Below are positions 35,242-46,780 of a DNA stretch of 64,000 nt, piece by piece; position 1 is the stretch's first letter, and the number at the start of each line of letters is the position of its first letter. The DNA comes from Rosa chinensis. Taxonomy: Eukaryota; Streptophyta; Magnoliopsida; Rosales; Rosaceae. The position numbers and the translations under genes are program-made. The notes under the pieces were generated by a model. The model searched no databases and was not told where the DNA came from. It saw nothing but the letters and a program-made list of their open reading frames with translations. Location of the stretch: positions 46,761,139 to 46,825,138 of the forward strand of contig NC_037094.1 of assembly GCF_002994745.2 (NCBI RefSeq). Direction: 5' to 3'.

Positions 35242-36627
35242 ATTTTTCCAGATATCATGTTATATTACGGTATTACCAAATGGTGAATCTCGTACCATTT
35301 GTTGGTAAAAATATGAAACCGGCCTTCCTTTTATATGATGAACTGTTCCATGAATGATGAAAATGTGAATTAACATGTTTGCAACATATTAAAAGGGGCG
35401 CCTTAGGCGCATCTTGAAGCATTAAAGGCGCAAATCTGCAGATAAAATGAGTGAGTTTTGATACCTAGGCGTGAAGGCGCAGTAAACGCGCTCAGGAGAC
35501 TTTAAAGGCGTAGAAATCAGGCAGAAGGCGTACGCGCTGTCTTTTTTTTTTTTTTTTTTTAAGTAAAACCGGATATGCTACTCTACTGTCAAACTTCTGT
35601 TTCCCGACTTCAATACTCATAGTCTTGAGTTATTCTAAGGAAACAACTTCTGGCAGAGGAAACTGGATTCTTGAACCTAAACGTACAGCAATGGGAATAG
35701 AATGAGAAGCGGCAAGAAGATGGAGCATAGGTCCCTGCTTCACACAACAAAGCTTGGTTTATTATGAATTGCTATGAGCCTTATCTTTATCTTCTGATGA
35801 TAAGGATTGTTCTTCAATTGAATTCACAGTTTAAAAGTTTTAGTTTTCATCTTTATCTCATACAGCTATTTTAGTTTTTACACTACTACAAAAATTGAAT
35901 CAGACGACGCATCATAGTTTTCTGTCGTCTGATTGATTTTTATTTTTTTGTACGTCGCTTTTATAAAACCTGTCGTCTGATATGGTATAATGAACTAATT
36001 CAGAAGACGTTTAAGGATAAAACTGTTGTATGACCTTAAAGTAATTGAGCGGCAATTTTCCCACCATGTCTGTGGTGCCAAACTCTTCTTTAAACCCAAA
36101 TTTTTCCCCAAACATGTAGTAATCATACGACGAGAAATAATAAAAATGTGGTCTGATTAATATGTGTGGCAGAAAGCAAGGAGATTTCCCACCATCATTT
36201 TTCTCCAACTCCCCAACAAGGGAAGCCAAATAGATAGGAGACAAATTTCAAATTTAAAACTCATATACTCAGACCACATTGTTATAAAATTCTGTTGTGT
36301 GAGTCTATGCGAGGGCTTATCCAAATTCATAGGACAGGGCTTGAAACCCTACATTTAGGCAAAAAAAACATGAACTCCTCACCTAAAAACCAAAACCATC
36401 ACTCCTCACTATCGACAGTTGCCCACTCTCTCTCGACACAAAGCCAGAACCAAAACCCTTACTCGATCTCTTATTCGAGAAAGCTCTCTCCCCTAACTTC
36501 CCCCCAACCCCGACCCCGACCTCGACCTCTCTCTCTGACAAACCCTATCTCTTCTTCCACAAACCCCAAAGAAAGCTCTCTCTCTCTCTCTCTCCGACAA
36601 ACCCCGACGAAAACCTAATTGGATCTG

Positions 36628-36766
36628 GGAAATAGCGAAGGCCTTCATTGAGACCACTCTGAGCTCGCCGTTGACCTCTACACCCAGGCCATCGCCGTCG
36701 ATCCCAACAACTCTGAGTTCTACTTTGATCGCGCTCAGGCCAACATCAAATCCAACAATCTCACCG
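36628..36766 (+). pseudogene. Captured SGT1 TPR exon with a 1-base deletion
   Basis: The sequence from about 36660 encodes ELAVDLYTQAIAVDPNNSEF followed by FDRAQANIKSNNLT. This is the first tetratricopeptide repeat of SGT1, a co-chaperone of HSP90 in ubiquitin ligase and disease-resistance signalling. It ends at a GT donor (36767) as a true exon would. The AKAFIE start lies in another frame, so one base is missing near 36650. A short piece, CAGAGGCTGTAG, near 36901 may be the start of the next SGT1 exon. Only the N-terminal part is present. Confidence 0.7.
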
Positions 36767-37308
36767 GTAACGACCCCCTCTCTCTTGCAATTTCTGACGC
36801 CAGTTCTTCGTCATCTTCTTGTTTCGTTTCTGAGACCTAAAAATTGAAGGAATTAAATTGCGTTTTTTGTGTTAACTGATTGGTTTGGGGTTTTCTTGTT
36901 CAGAGGCTGTAGAAAACCTAATGGGTAGACCTCTAGTGTTCTTCAGATCTTTCGACAGTGGCGTGTTGCTTTCCGCGGATTTGAAATTCAGCTATGGGTA
37001 ACCAAGATTTGAATTCGAACATTGGAGCTGTGGATTTGGGATTGAAGGCAAAAATGTCAATATTGGGGCTAAGAAGATAATTAAGAAGGTTTCTGGGTAA
37101 GTTTTGATTCAAAGTTTTAGTCTTTTGATTATGGGTAACTAAGTTTTGATTCAAATGTCAAAATTGTTAGGTACTAGACATATGATGATCCAAAGCTAAA
37201 TGTAGAAGTTTAGAAGAAGAATCAGGCTCGATCTCGAGTCCTTGAAGCATTAAATGCAAAGAGGGTGAGTTGAAGTTCTTTGTTTTGAATTTGGCTGCGT
37301 CGTTAACA

Positions 37309-38599
37309 ATGTCGATTGAGCTCAAGCTTTCCCGGATTAATCGAGTTTATCGTCCTTCTGTAATTCTCTCTCTGAGATTCTGTATCATTATTTATTTTAT
37401 ATTAATGATGAAAGGTGATATTGGAATTTTCCTGGAACTGATTGAGGGCAAGATCATAGTGAAGTCTGCGTCTTCAATCTCGCACTATGGAATTCGCATC
37501 GCGGTTGATGGATCTGTCAACTTGCAGGTTCGAATTTCACTGTCCGTGTTATAAAATGAAACGTGGTTTAACTTGAGAAACTGGGTAAAGGTGGTGTGGT
37601 GAATTATAGGTTTCTTATTATTTTTTTTTTTGCTGTTGTGAAGGTTCGGGGAGGGACGGCCGGAGTTATAGAGACTTTGGTTGGTGCTGCCAAGCCTATT
37701 TCGATTCTGTGAGTGACATTTTTCTTAGCTTTTGGAGACATTACATCTTTTAGTAGTATGCTTTGTTTTTAATTATGTATGTATAGATAGGGAAAAATGG
37801 AGTGAAGTTTAATGTGTTTCTGGTGTCTTACTCTCCTATTTTGGCTAATACGGAAGCGTTCTGCAACCAATTTGTTTTTCTCACTTGAAAGCAGGAACAA
37901 AATTGTTGAGCTTAGACCTGCTGGAAAGATTGCTTCAGGCATAACCGAGGTACGAATAACAAGTTGTTTAACTTTAGCAGTGCATCCTCTAGCCACTTTC
38001 GATTTTCCAGTTGCAGTAAATTATGGTGGATTCGAATTCCTATTATACCATTTGCGAATTAAAAGTTCTGTGTTTGTGGCAGATACCGTTTTCTATGCAT
38101 ATCAGGCAACCAAGAGAAGATAACCTCGATAAGTTCTATGAGACATTCCATGGAGGAAATATTAACATTCAGGTGCATCTTTCTACCTTGGAAAGTACAC
38201 ATGTTCAGTAGTTAACCCTATTAGTTGGGAATGTATCATTGCTTCTGATTGCCTTTGAAATGCATTTTCCTTTTTCATACTTAACCGAGACATGATAATG
38301 AATTATGCCATAGTATTTAGTGACTGTAGATATATCGAGAGGATACCTGTACAAGTCATTATCTACAACAATGGAGTTCATAGTTGAGAGTGATAAAGGT
38401 ATGTATTGACTATAGATTAAGATGCTATCTGATTTTATTCTGTGTGGTTTCATTTACATATATTAGTTAAAGTAACTTGCTTTCTGATTTTGTATTTAAT
38501 CAGCTGATGTAATTGAGCGACCAGTTTCTCCGGAGATGGTTGTCTTTTACATTACTCAGGATACCCAAAGACATCCGCTACTTCCTCAACTGAAATCAG
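37309..38599 (+). pseudogene. Captured VPS26C (DSCR3-like) gene fragment, 7 exons
   Basis: Exons with GT-AG borders are 37309-37359, about 37430-37527, 37644-37708, about 37895-37949, 38083-38172, 38321-38398 and 38504-38599. In order they encode MSIELKLSRINRVYRP, SASSISHYGIRIAVDGSVNL, VRGGTAGVIETLVGAAKPIS, IVELRPAGKIASGITE, RQPREDNLDKFYETFHGGNI, SRGYLYKSLSTTMEFIVESD and SPEMVVFYITQDTQRHPLLP. This matches the N-terminal half to two-thirds of VPS26C, the arrestin-fold subunit of the retriever endosomal recycling complex. No stop was seen inside the exons after the first two. The C-terminal exons are missing, since the sequence changes after 38599. The exon 2 start is uncertain, and there the frame may be altered. 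Confidence 0.8.
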
Positions 38600-39730
38600 G
38601 TTTGCTGGTTACTTCCTGTTATATCCTATCTATCTCTAGTTACTGTTCTTAAAAGTTTGGAGTATTGTCAACCTTAGGGAATGCTCATTTTCTTTTTCAT
38701 GATACCATGACTGACAAGAGGTATTGCTGAATAGGTGGATTTCTTTGTTTTTAACAAAAAATTTCTTTGGCCTTTGCTTATTTTGTCATGAACGATACCT
38801 CTAAATTGAGGAAAGTAGGAGCAATGGTTGTGTTCAGCACTTGCAGGGTTTAGTTTTTGTTTACTCATGTGCATATATTCGGTTTGGAATGAATTATTTT
38901 TCTAACATTCTTTGTTTTTCTGGTGGGTTTTGGGTCTTGCCGAGATGGTTATGTATGTAATTGAACTTGGTAGCTGCAAGTGTGTTTGGGTAGTATTAGA
39001 GATATACTGATTTGATAATGAGGTTTTGTGTACTGGTGTTAATCTCACTGCCACCCCCCTTATCATATCCATCACAGAAAGTAGTTTCTGCGAGGGAGAA
39101 GGAGAGCCCCTTTGAGTGAGAGTGAGAGAGTGTGAGAGAGAGAGAGACAGATTTTCATATAATGTTGTTTTTCACCATAAATTGATAAAGCTGTGGCCTA
39201 TCCCTCATGTCAGCACAGTACAAGTAATCAATAATGGAATGGAACCAATTTAATACCCACGCACCAAACTATCTTTCATCCCCCCTTCTCTGCCAAAATT
39301 CTCATACTTTTTGCAAATTTCTCTGTGAGATTTGCTGATGATCAAACTCTCTATGAGACGCGAGTGAAGAGGAGGTTTGGCCAAGCATATCTTAAACTTT
39401 ATTTTCTTTATGTGCTTGCTCTGATGCACATAAATTCATAAATTTATGCTACCCCAAGCATATGATTGCATTCATAAATTCATCCCACAGTTTCCAGTAA
39501 TTAATTACATGTAATCCATTTATGTGCTTGCTCTGATGCACTCTTGTTTATGTGTTATGAATGTAGGAACTGATTACTTTTCCATTTCTACCTATGATGA
39601 AGCTATTCCGGCTCATATTGCTTTTCTAAAGGGAAGGGTAAGAATTCTTATTCAATAGAAAAGAGAGCTTCAAGTTTATACCCTTATATTAGTACAGCTG
39701 CTTGCCTGCTTCTTATTTAAACCAATTTTT

Positions 39731-39820
39731 GTTCACACATATGGGGCACTGATTGATGGTTATGGCAGAGCTGGGGAACTGGCAAAGGCATTTGGTGCTT
39801 ATGGGATAATGAGGTCTAAG
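39731..39820 (+). pseudogene. Captured PPR exon, MRL1-like
   Basis: The frame reads VHTYGALIDGYGRAGELAKA followed by FGAYGIMRSK, then GT. This is one pentatricopeptide repeat and closely resembles a repeat of MRL1, a chloroplast protein that stabilises rbcL mRNA. Nearby open pieces at 39567-39639 (YFSISTYDEAIPAHIAFLKG) and 39840-39939 (NIDFEAAMGELEDEDNAGKN) look like exons too, but I could not assign them. The assignment to MRL1 is from memory of the motif. Confidence 0.55.
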
Positions 39821-39979
39821 GTACTATTACACTGACAAACATTGACTTTGAAGCAGCAATGGGAGAACTTGAAGATGAAGATAATGCCGGGAAGAATCAG
39901 CTGCATGTTGATGCAGTGAAGAATGTTACGAGGAAATAGAATCAGTCGATTTGACCCTCCTAGATGTGCTCCATATTTT

Positions 39980-42669
39980 TGACAAGACCCGCCCCGAATT
40001 CCACCCTGGAATCCGAAGTGGCCCTGCGGGACCCACCTTTAAAGGAGATTTACCAAAAATTTCAGCATAACCTCCCTTAAAAATGGATAACCCAAAATCC
40101 TGCGGAAAACCAAAATTCGCTTCAAATAATCCAACCATAACTCTTGGAGCAACCCTGCTCCCAAATTCAACCAATCCCATCTTAAAGCTAATAACATCAT
40201 ACACAATCTCCAAAAGTTAAAAGTTACTACAATCACCAAAGTTAGGTCGTAGACCTCAAATATAATTCATACAAGTTTGGGTCACATATCCCTTAGTAAT
40301 CAGAGCATTCTAGGAATATAAATAGACAAGGAGTGCAGTAGGTTAAACAGGTAACCTACAGAATGTGATGGCGGAAGCAGGTACGGTCACTATGGCTCAC
40401 ACTCGTACACCGAGCAGCAATACTGCAATCTGGGCATTTGAAACCGAAGGGCCCAGGGAAAAGTATATAAAAACGTTAGCGTGAGTGGACAAAAATAAAT
40501 CATTGAAAGGAAAAAGGGATTTTATACTTTTCCACATTTATAACAATCAAAACTCCCGATGCATGCAATGATTAACAAAAATAAAATAAGAGGAGTTTCG
40601 CTCTTTAAGGCCGACTAGCCCCGCTAGTCACATACGAATAAAAGAAAAGGTGGAAACTCCGATACTCAAAGAAATAGAACCAGCCCCGCTGGCTAAAACA
40701 AATCGGACTAGCCCCGCTAGTCAAAAATAGTAAAGTGAGTAGGGGAAGACGATAGCCATACGAGTGAGCCACCCAGGCTCGGGTGATAGCCTCCCAGGCT
40801 AAAGTACTCTCATTACTCCCGTAATATACCCTTACGCCGCCACTATGTGTAACGATAGGATACTGGGCTTTAGAATTACTGTCACAAAGACAGTAACCAG
40901 CGCCACAAAGGCGGAGGGCTTCGGTGATCCCATCACCTCGCCGCAAAGGCGGAAGATCAATGCTAGCAATGACAAGTCACCCAAAGTATGGCATAAGAAA
41001 TCCGAAAACCAAGTAAAACCACAAACACATAAGGCTTCCCCATATTTCGTAAAAGAATTTCCCATGACGTGACCCACACGCCAAGATAGTCTCAAATTCA
41101 AGAAAAATAATTAGGATATAAATAAGTAGAAAGATTAACTTCATCGCATTTCATAAAAATCTTAAATCGCCGAATATAAGTATAATATAAATAGTATAAA
41201 TCCGGGAATCACATCGGAAATAAATAAATAAAAGAAGATAAGCGTAAACCAATGACGTGACCCCGCACGCCATAAAATCTCCATGTAAATCAATTAACCA
41301 AAACCGTTTCCGAAAATAACCGTATGCTCAAGAAAGTAGATTGATAAATAATTTATAACTTCGGAACCGTTTAAATAAATGCATGCATCATTCTTTGAAA
41401 AAATAAAAGTCCACTCACTATATATGCTCAATCCTGACGTCGCTTGGTATTTTCCTCGTACGAAGATTCCTCTCGTCCTGTACAAATAGCACTCGTAAAA
41501 AAAATACATTTATAGAACGACAAATAACTTTATGATAATTAGAACTTGAAATTCATAACGTCCCCCCTTCAAATCCAACTCCTTAATTCACAATAAATCC
41601 ATCCTCGAAATTCCATCAATATCCATTCATCGATATATAAATTCTAAAGTGAATTCGAACGAATTTCGGCGATCGAATTCACGTAAATCGTTAATTATTC
41701 GTTTATACACAATTTGTAATCCCTCCAATCTCCACCAAACTTCATGTATATACTACTACCATCGTTAAGGGATTTATGGAGCCAAAACAGAGAATAAATT
41801 GCAGCTCCACACGCCTCCACGCGCCACCCACAGTGGCCGCGCGTGGGGCCCACGCGCCCCCGGCCAACCACCACCAATGGCCACCAAATTTTGGCAGCAC
41901 CACCTACTCAACATGCCTAATCTCTTTCTCAGCTACAACAAGTGCCAATTTTACCTGGAAGAGCTCCAATTAAGCCGGTGAAGATTTTCCAGAAAAATTC
42001 AAGAACCCTAGGATCGGGTCGATCGATTCGACCTCTACACTGCAAATTGAGAAGCAAGACCTTAGGGAAAATAATCTCCAGCAAAAACCCGACCTTCGAC
42101 GCCGGTCTAGTGACCGGAGAAGGCCGGAATCGCCGGAAACCGGCAAAAATAGTAAACTGCACCCCTTACCTTCGTGGGGCGAAATCAAGCTTCTCCGGCC
42201 AAATCTTTGCAAAATACCACCGCCAACGTGTCAAGGGGGAGGAGGCGAGCTCGGGGATAGCCGGATTCCGTCGTGGGTCGGCCGGAGGAGGGAGAAATCG
42301 AAGGTGGAACAGTTCGGGTCGAAAGGGGAAGGAGTCGGGGGTGAAGAGAGAGGGAGAGTTACCGGGTTTCCGAAAATGGAAACCCACAGTGGTAACTTTC
42401 CATATTTATATTTTTGTTACCATGAACAGTAACTTTCACATTTTAAGCTATAACTTTCACATACGAACTCCGATTTTTACGTACCACATATGCATGCGCT
42501 CGGTTTAACGTTCTCTACAACTTTCATGAAGGAAGTTTTCTCAAATTAATAACTCATAAAAAGTCAATTTTTAACCACCCCCTAAACGTTAAAATTATAA
42601 CTGCGAACGGTAACCATAACGAATTTCACGTAACTCAGTAAAAAGGTATATTAGATGTGGGGTGTAACA
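39980..42669 (-). mobile_element. Solo LTR (2690 bp) inside CACTA element 2
   Basis: The segment is flanked by the exact 5-bp duplication ATTTT (39975-39979 and 42670-42674). It begins TGACAAGACCCGCCCC and ends GGGGTGTAACA on the plus strand. The related copies at 49045 and 60151 show, by the primer site next to them, that the true LTR direction is minus here. No internal sequence is present, so two LTRs have recombined to one. Several long open frames (for example 41942-42508) lie inside it, but they fall in simple GC-rich sequence and are not genes. Confidence 0.88.
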
Positions 42670-43461
42670 ATTTTGGTGTTGGAGTAGTATATAGTGCTCC
42701 TTTTTGGCAATATTGTCTAATACAATTCAGTACAATTATGTGGATTATAACAATATTAGATACATATATATATATATATATATATATTGGAAATTACTGT
42801 TCATTTGGTAATTTTTGATTTCATTTTCTGTTGTATGTACACAATATTCACAACAGCCATACAATAAAAACTGTTGTGTGAGAGTAATACAGATCACGGG
42901 TGCTATCAATGTTTTGTTATTCACACAACAGTTATAAAAAAAAAAGACTTCTGAATCACAATCACACAACGGGTTCTTAAGTTGCCCGTTGTCTGAGTGA
43001 CGTTCACACGACAGTTAATGATGTCGACAAGCTATCGATAGCCTGTCGACATGGATGCCGAGTTCTTCAGACGACAGTTCTCTAAATCATATTTCATCAG
43101 ACGGCAGCGAGATATACGACAGTCAGCTCTACATCAGACGACAGTTTTTAGCCGTCGTCTGATTCAATTTTTGTACTAGTGTTATCTTCTACTCATATAC
43201 AATTATCTCATATATATAACTAATATATATATCATTATATCTCAATCAATAATAATCATCACAAAGCTTTCATAAATAATAATGAATAAGTTTTTTTCTC
43301 TATTATTAATGTGCTATATATAAATATATGTATATATCTTTTATATCATAAGGCTTACGCCTTAGTGAGGCTCTCCCGAAAACGCCTCGGGGTACGCCTT
43401 AGCGTTTTAAAACATTGCATGTTTGTGAAAGAGTCTTGACTGCATGTACTTTCCATCGCAG

Positions 43462-43566
43462 CCATCAAGTGGGCGGGTTGATAAAGAGTTTGCAGACATA
43501 GTCATAGATAAGTGGCATGATTACGTGAGGCTGGGGTTTCCCTTTTTGGACGCTGCTGCAGAATAA
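43462..43566 (+). pseudogene. Terminal exon of the homocysteine S-methyltransferase-like locus
   Basis: After an AG acceptor (TTTCCATCGCAG) the frame encodes PSSGRVDKEFADIVIDKWHD followed by YVRLGF and ends with TAA at 43564-43566. Homocysteine S-methyltransferases have a similar DExFxxYVxKWxxxGA region just before the GGCCRT zinc-binding motif, which is absent here. The block at 27080-27130 is a decayed copy of the same exon. The exon has been separated from the rest by copia element 2 and the hAT/CACTA nest. Confidence 0.4.
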
Positions 43567-44265
43567 CTCCAAATGCCATCAGGGCAATATCTAAGGCTTT
43601 CTAACGAAGCTAGTCTTTTGCATTAACAACTCTTAGTTGAGTTCCAAAACCGAGGTGTAAATATTTGTAATCCGATGCTAACAATAAGGGCACGTGTCAT
43701 TTTCATTTCCTTGTTTTGTAACTCAGGAAGTAGCAGATTACTATCACCACGGTGCTGCTGTGTATGATGACTGGTGAGGTTGTTTCACATCCAATAACAG
43801 TGCTTGTTACCTTTCAAAATTAAATCTCTGAAACGTTCCGTAGTGTGTAGTGTGTACTAAACAAATTTCTGAAATTAGATTGGCATCGTACCAAGTCAAT
43901 TGAATACTGCATGCTGCTTCCGATCATAAATAGAAAAAGAAGAAATCCAAAACTCTGCAGCTGTTAGAATTAGATCCTATCTCTTCATTCACTTGCATAA
44001 CGTAGCAACTACTCTACTTCAAACTGTTTCTACTTCCAACAAGATTAAATCTCTCACAAAGTAATGCATTACATGAAACACGATTATTCCAGCCGACTGC
44101 TTTAGGCTACGTACCAACCAGTTGAGCAGCAAATGGTCCATGTACGTATACTTTTAGCAGCACTCTTGCACGTACTCTTCACACCTGCCCTGTGCATATT
44201 CCTTATTTAAACTCTTCATCCGTCGCAGTTGAAGCAACATCTGGAACTGAAAACCATTAAGGTTA
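43567..44265. other. Intergenic, no gene recognised
   Basis: A short AT-rich gap between the terminal exon of the decayed locus and the stop codon of the second WAT1 gene. It should hold the 3' ends of two converging transcripts. I saw no other feature. Confidence 0.5.
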
Positions 44266-46780
44266 TCAATTATTTGTCACATTTCTGTCATTGATGTGGT
44301 TCATGTCCTCCATAGAAGATGATGTAATGACTTCGATCGTAGGAGATTGGTGTTCATCTTGGCATTGGAGGCTTGCTGTCGCCGGTAATGGAGTTATCTG
44401 ATTCTTCATTTCCTTACTCTTACCCCACAATACCATGTATAGTCCACTCACAACCAGCAATCCACCTAGTACACTGTCATTTCCAGATGCATATATAAAT
44501 ATTTGGTAAATTTCTTATTTGTTAATAAGCCTAAAATATGTTTAAATACAAGAGAACAATTACCACACTATTTAGAAGGCCATGCCAAACTGGTATTCAC
44601 AGTTCTTATGAATGTAATGTTGAGCAATTGAGTATTTGCATTTTATTTTCAGATTTTCTAGCTGTTTCCTTTTCCATAAAGGTTTTGCGTTCGTAATTTT
44701 GGGAAATTTAGCCTATAACCTATGAAATTTATTGCCTTCAATGTATATTACTTCACTTATATTGAAGCTGGTAAGTTGTAATTCTGTATAGGGTTTGTTG
44801 TTAAAATTCAAGAAGCTCGCAACTATGTTGCTGCATGACATTAAGTCATACCTTCCAAGGTGCAACTTCTCATCCAGAAGCAGAGACCCAGCAACTGCAA
44901 CCATCACAAGCAAGAGAGGCTGAAAACTTGCAACGAACACTGGTCCTCCCTTCTTTACGCACCATGCCATTAGAGTCACAGCAATTCCAGAGTTGAAAAT
45001 ACCCTAAACACAGATGAGGATGAGAAAAGAGCCCCGATAAGCTACTGATGAACTACGAATTTATTGCTAGTTAAATCATTATAGGTCAACTTTCTAATTT
45101 CCAATTTTAGACCATAACAAGAAAATTTGTTTCCAATAAATTTGGAAACAAATTTTTATCAATTACCGAATAGGACATTGCAAGAAGTTGAATGTTCCAT
45201 CCCAACTTCCACTGCTTCCAATCCCTATCCATGCAAATGGAAAAAGCTACAGATTGAACTGATCCCATGAAGGCCATTAGAGCTGTGCTCGAGTATAGGT
45301 AGGGATATCCCTTATTCATTTTTGCCTGCACTGTTAAATTGAAATAAATACATTTGTGATTTTTTTTTAACTAGATCAAAGGAAACAGTTGAACAATTTA
45401 GTAAAGTGAATGATAGCAAAAATAGTGGGAATTGAACTATGAAAGATAAAAGGAATAGTGCAGTAAGTGCAAAAAAGAAAATGAACATTGGAGAGCAAAA
45501 ATGACCTGGATTATAAGCCAAATAGCGAAAGATGTACAGCTACCCAGAGCCATGCCTGAGCCTAACAAAATACTTCCCGAGTCCTTGTTTGCTGATGATG
45601 GAGCTTGACCATGGTTGTTTTTGTCACCGTAATGGCGTAGAAGATTAATGTTTGTAGACCAAATATTAATCTGAAAGCCTTTGTAGAAGGTGAAAAGCAT
45701 AGCCCCCCCTATCCCCAAAATTGTTCCGACAACTTTAGCTTTCCCGGCATGAGTTCGAATGGCCAATTTCTCCATTCTGAAATGTGTGTGTGTGTGTGTA
45801 GCAAGTGATTAGCAATATGAACTCGACATGCATACGCAAATCCAACCATTAGAGTGCAAATTATAAATGAGTGCATTACCTCAAAGAAGTGGAAAGGATA
45901 AACGTAATCGCTGGAACAAGGTTAAATATAGCTACTGAATATGTTGCTGATGTTTTGGCTAGGCTCTCGATATACAAATTTTGTGCTACTGTTCCCCTAC
46001 AATAAATAATCACTAGATTCATTAATTAGTTATTTGTCATTAGATTGTTGATTTACCAAAATTGAATTATGAATATGACAGCGCACTGATAAGCATAAGG
46101 TTCAACAAGGCAAGTTTTTTACCCAAATAGCCCAGTTAGAAAAGACTGAAAGAGTACAGTCCATGTAAGGTTTCTCCAGCTTTTCCTGAAATTGAAAACA
46201 ACTATTGATAAAGATGTTATAACCGTACGCTAATAATGATCATAAAAACTCATCTAAATATGAATCAGTAGTACCATATATGTTGGCTTTTAAGCTAGAA
46301 CTGCATCATGTAATACATCTGAAATCCTTCTGAATTCTCTCTTTGCAATGCCAGATATTAGGAAATTAAACCTCCCCGAAAAATTTTTAAAAAAATAAAA
46401 AATCTACCCGTTCTCATCCTTTTAATTAATGATGCCTCACTTACATTTAGTGGTATAAGTGATCACAAAGAATTGAATTTTGTTTCCCTTATTAGTTATA
46501 AGAGAGAGAATATCAGAGGCTCCCAAAAAACAACTGATAAAAACGGCCACAGAGATGAGTATGGTAGCTACAGAAAGGAAAAGTACCTTATTTCGAAAAC
46601 GAGAGCAAGAGGAGTCATGAAGGCAGCAGCAAACACCATGCGGTAGGCAATGAGAATCCTGAAATTTATGCCATCATTTGCCACTAATTTGTACAATACA
46701 TTCATCCCTGCAAATAGACTCTGAACCAACACCATAACCATAACAGGCTTCATCCCCTCCATTGCCTTACAATTCTGCAT
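44266..46780 (-). CDS. WAT1-related protein (MtN21/EamA-type transporter), 7 exons
   Basis: Second predicted plasma-membrane or tonoplast transporter of the WAT1 family; substrate unknown. Minus-strand coding exons are 46780-46587, 46185-46123, 45996-45880, 45776-45506, 45325-45167, 45003-44852 and 44473-44266. They sum to 1164 bases, 387 residues plus stop, with all junctions GT-AG and in phase. Family motifs are MEGMKPVMVMVLVQSLFAGM at the N-terminus, LTWTVLFQSFLTGLFG, LYIESLAKTSATYSVAIFNL, GIGGAMLFTFYKG, RDWKQWKLGWNIQLL, PLLLVMVAVAGSLLLDEKLH and LYMVLWGKSKEMK. Two EamA domains and about ten membrane segments are expected. Exon sizes 63, 159 and 152 are the same as in the gene at 7020-10817, and both are on the same strand, so they are paralogs. 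The cytosolic tail is short and acidic. Confidence 0.9.

Larger units (their letters stand above)
35881..43181. mobile_element. CACTA element 2 (non-autonomous, gene-capturing)
   Basis: This 7301-bp element starts CACTACTACAAAAATTGAAT and ends with the complement of CACTAGTACAAAAATTGAAT. The exact 3-bp duplication TTA lies at 35878-35880 and 43182-43184. The subterminal motif is CAGACGACR and its complement YGTCGTCTG, found in 35900-36010 and 42955-43165. No transposase is visible. Cargo in plus orientation is an SGT1 exon, seven VPS26C exons and an MRL1-like PPR exon. A solo LTR has inserted in the right half. It sits within the hAT element. Confidence 0.92.
35382..43417. mobile_element. hAT-type element carrying CACTA element 2
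   Basis: The element is flanked by the exact 8-bp duplication CATGTTTG (35374-35381 and 43418-43425), the hallmark length of hAT transposons. Its ends are short inverted repeats, CAACATATTAAAAGG on the left and, reversed, CAATGTTTTAAAACGC on the right. Subterminal GGCGC and TAAGGCG words follow (35395-35540 and 43350-43405). Without the CACTA insertion it would be about 730 bp and non-coding. A 20-base T run lies at about 35542-35561. Confidence 0.8.

Noticed and set aside
36295..36618. 107-aa Pro/Ser-rich frame
   Set aside because: It lies in a CT-rich leader before the captured SGT1 exon and ends in a CT microsatellite.
41942..42508. 188-aa open frame on the plus strand
   Set aside because: It lies wholly within the solo LTR 39980-42669, in Arg/Gly-rich simple sequence, with other frames open in parallel. 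No domain is recognisable.
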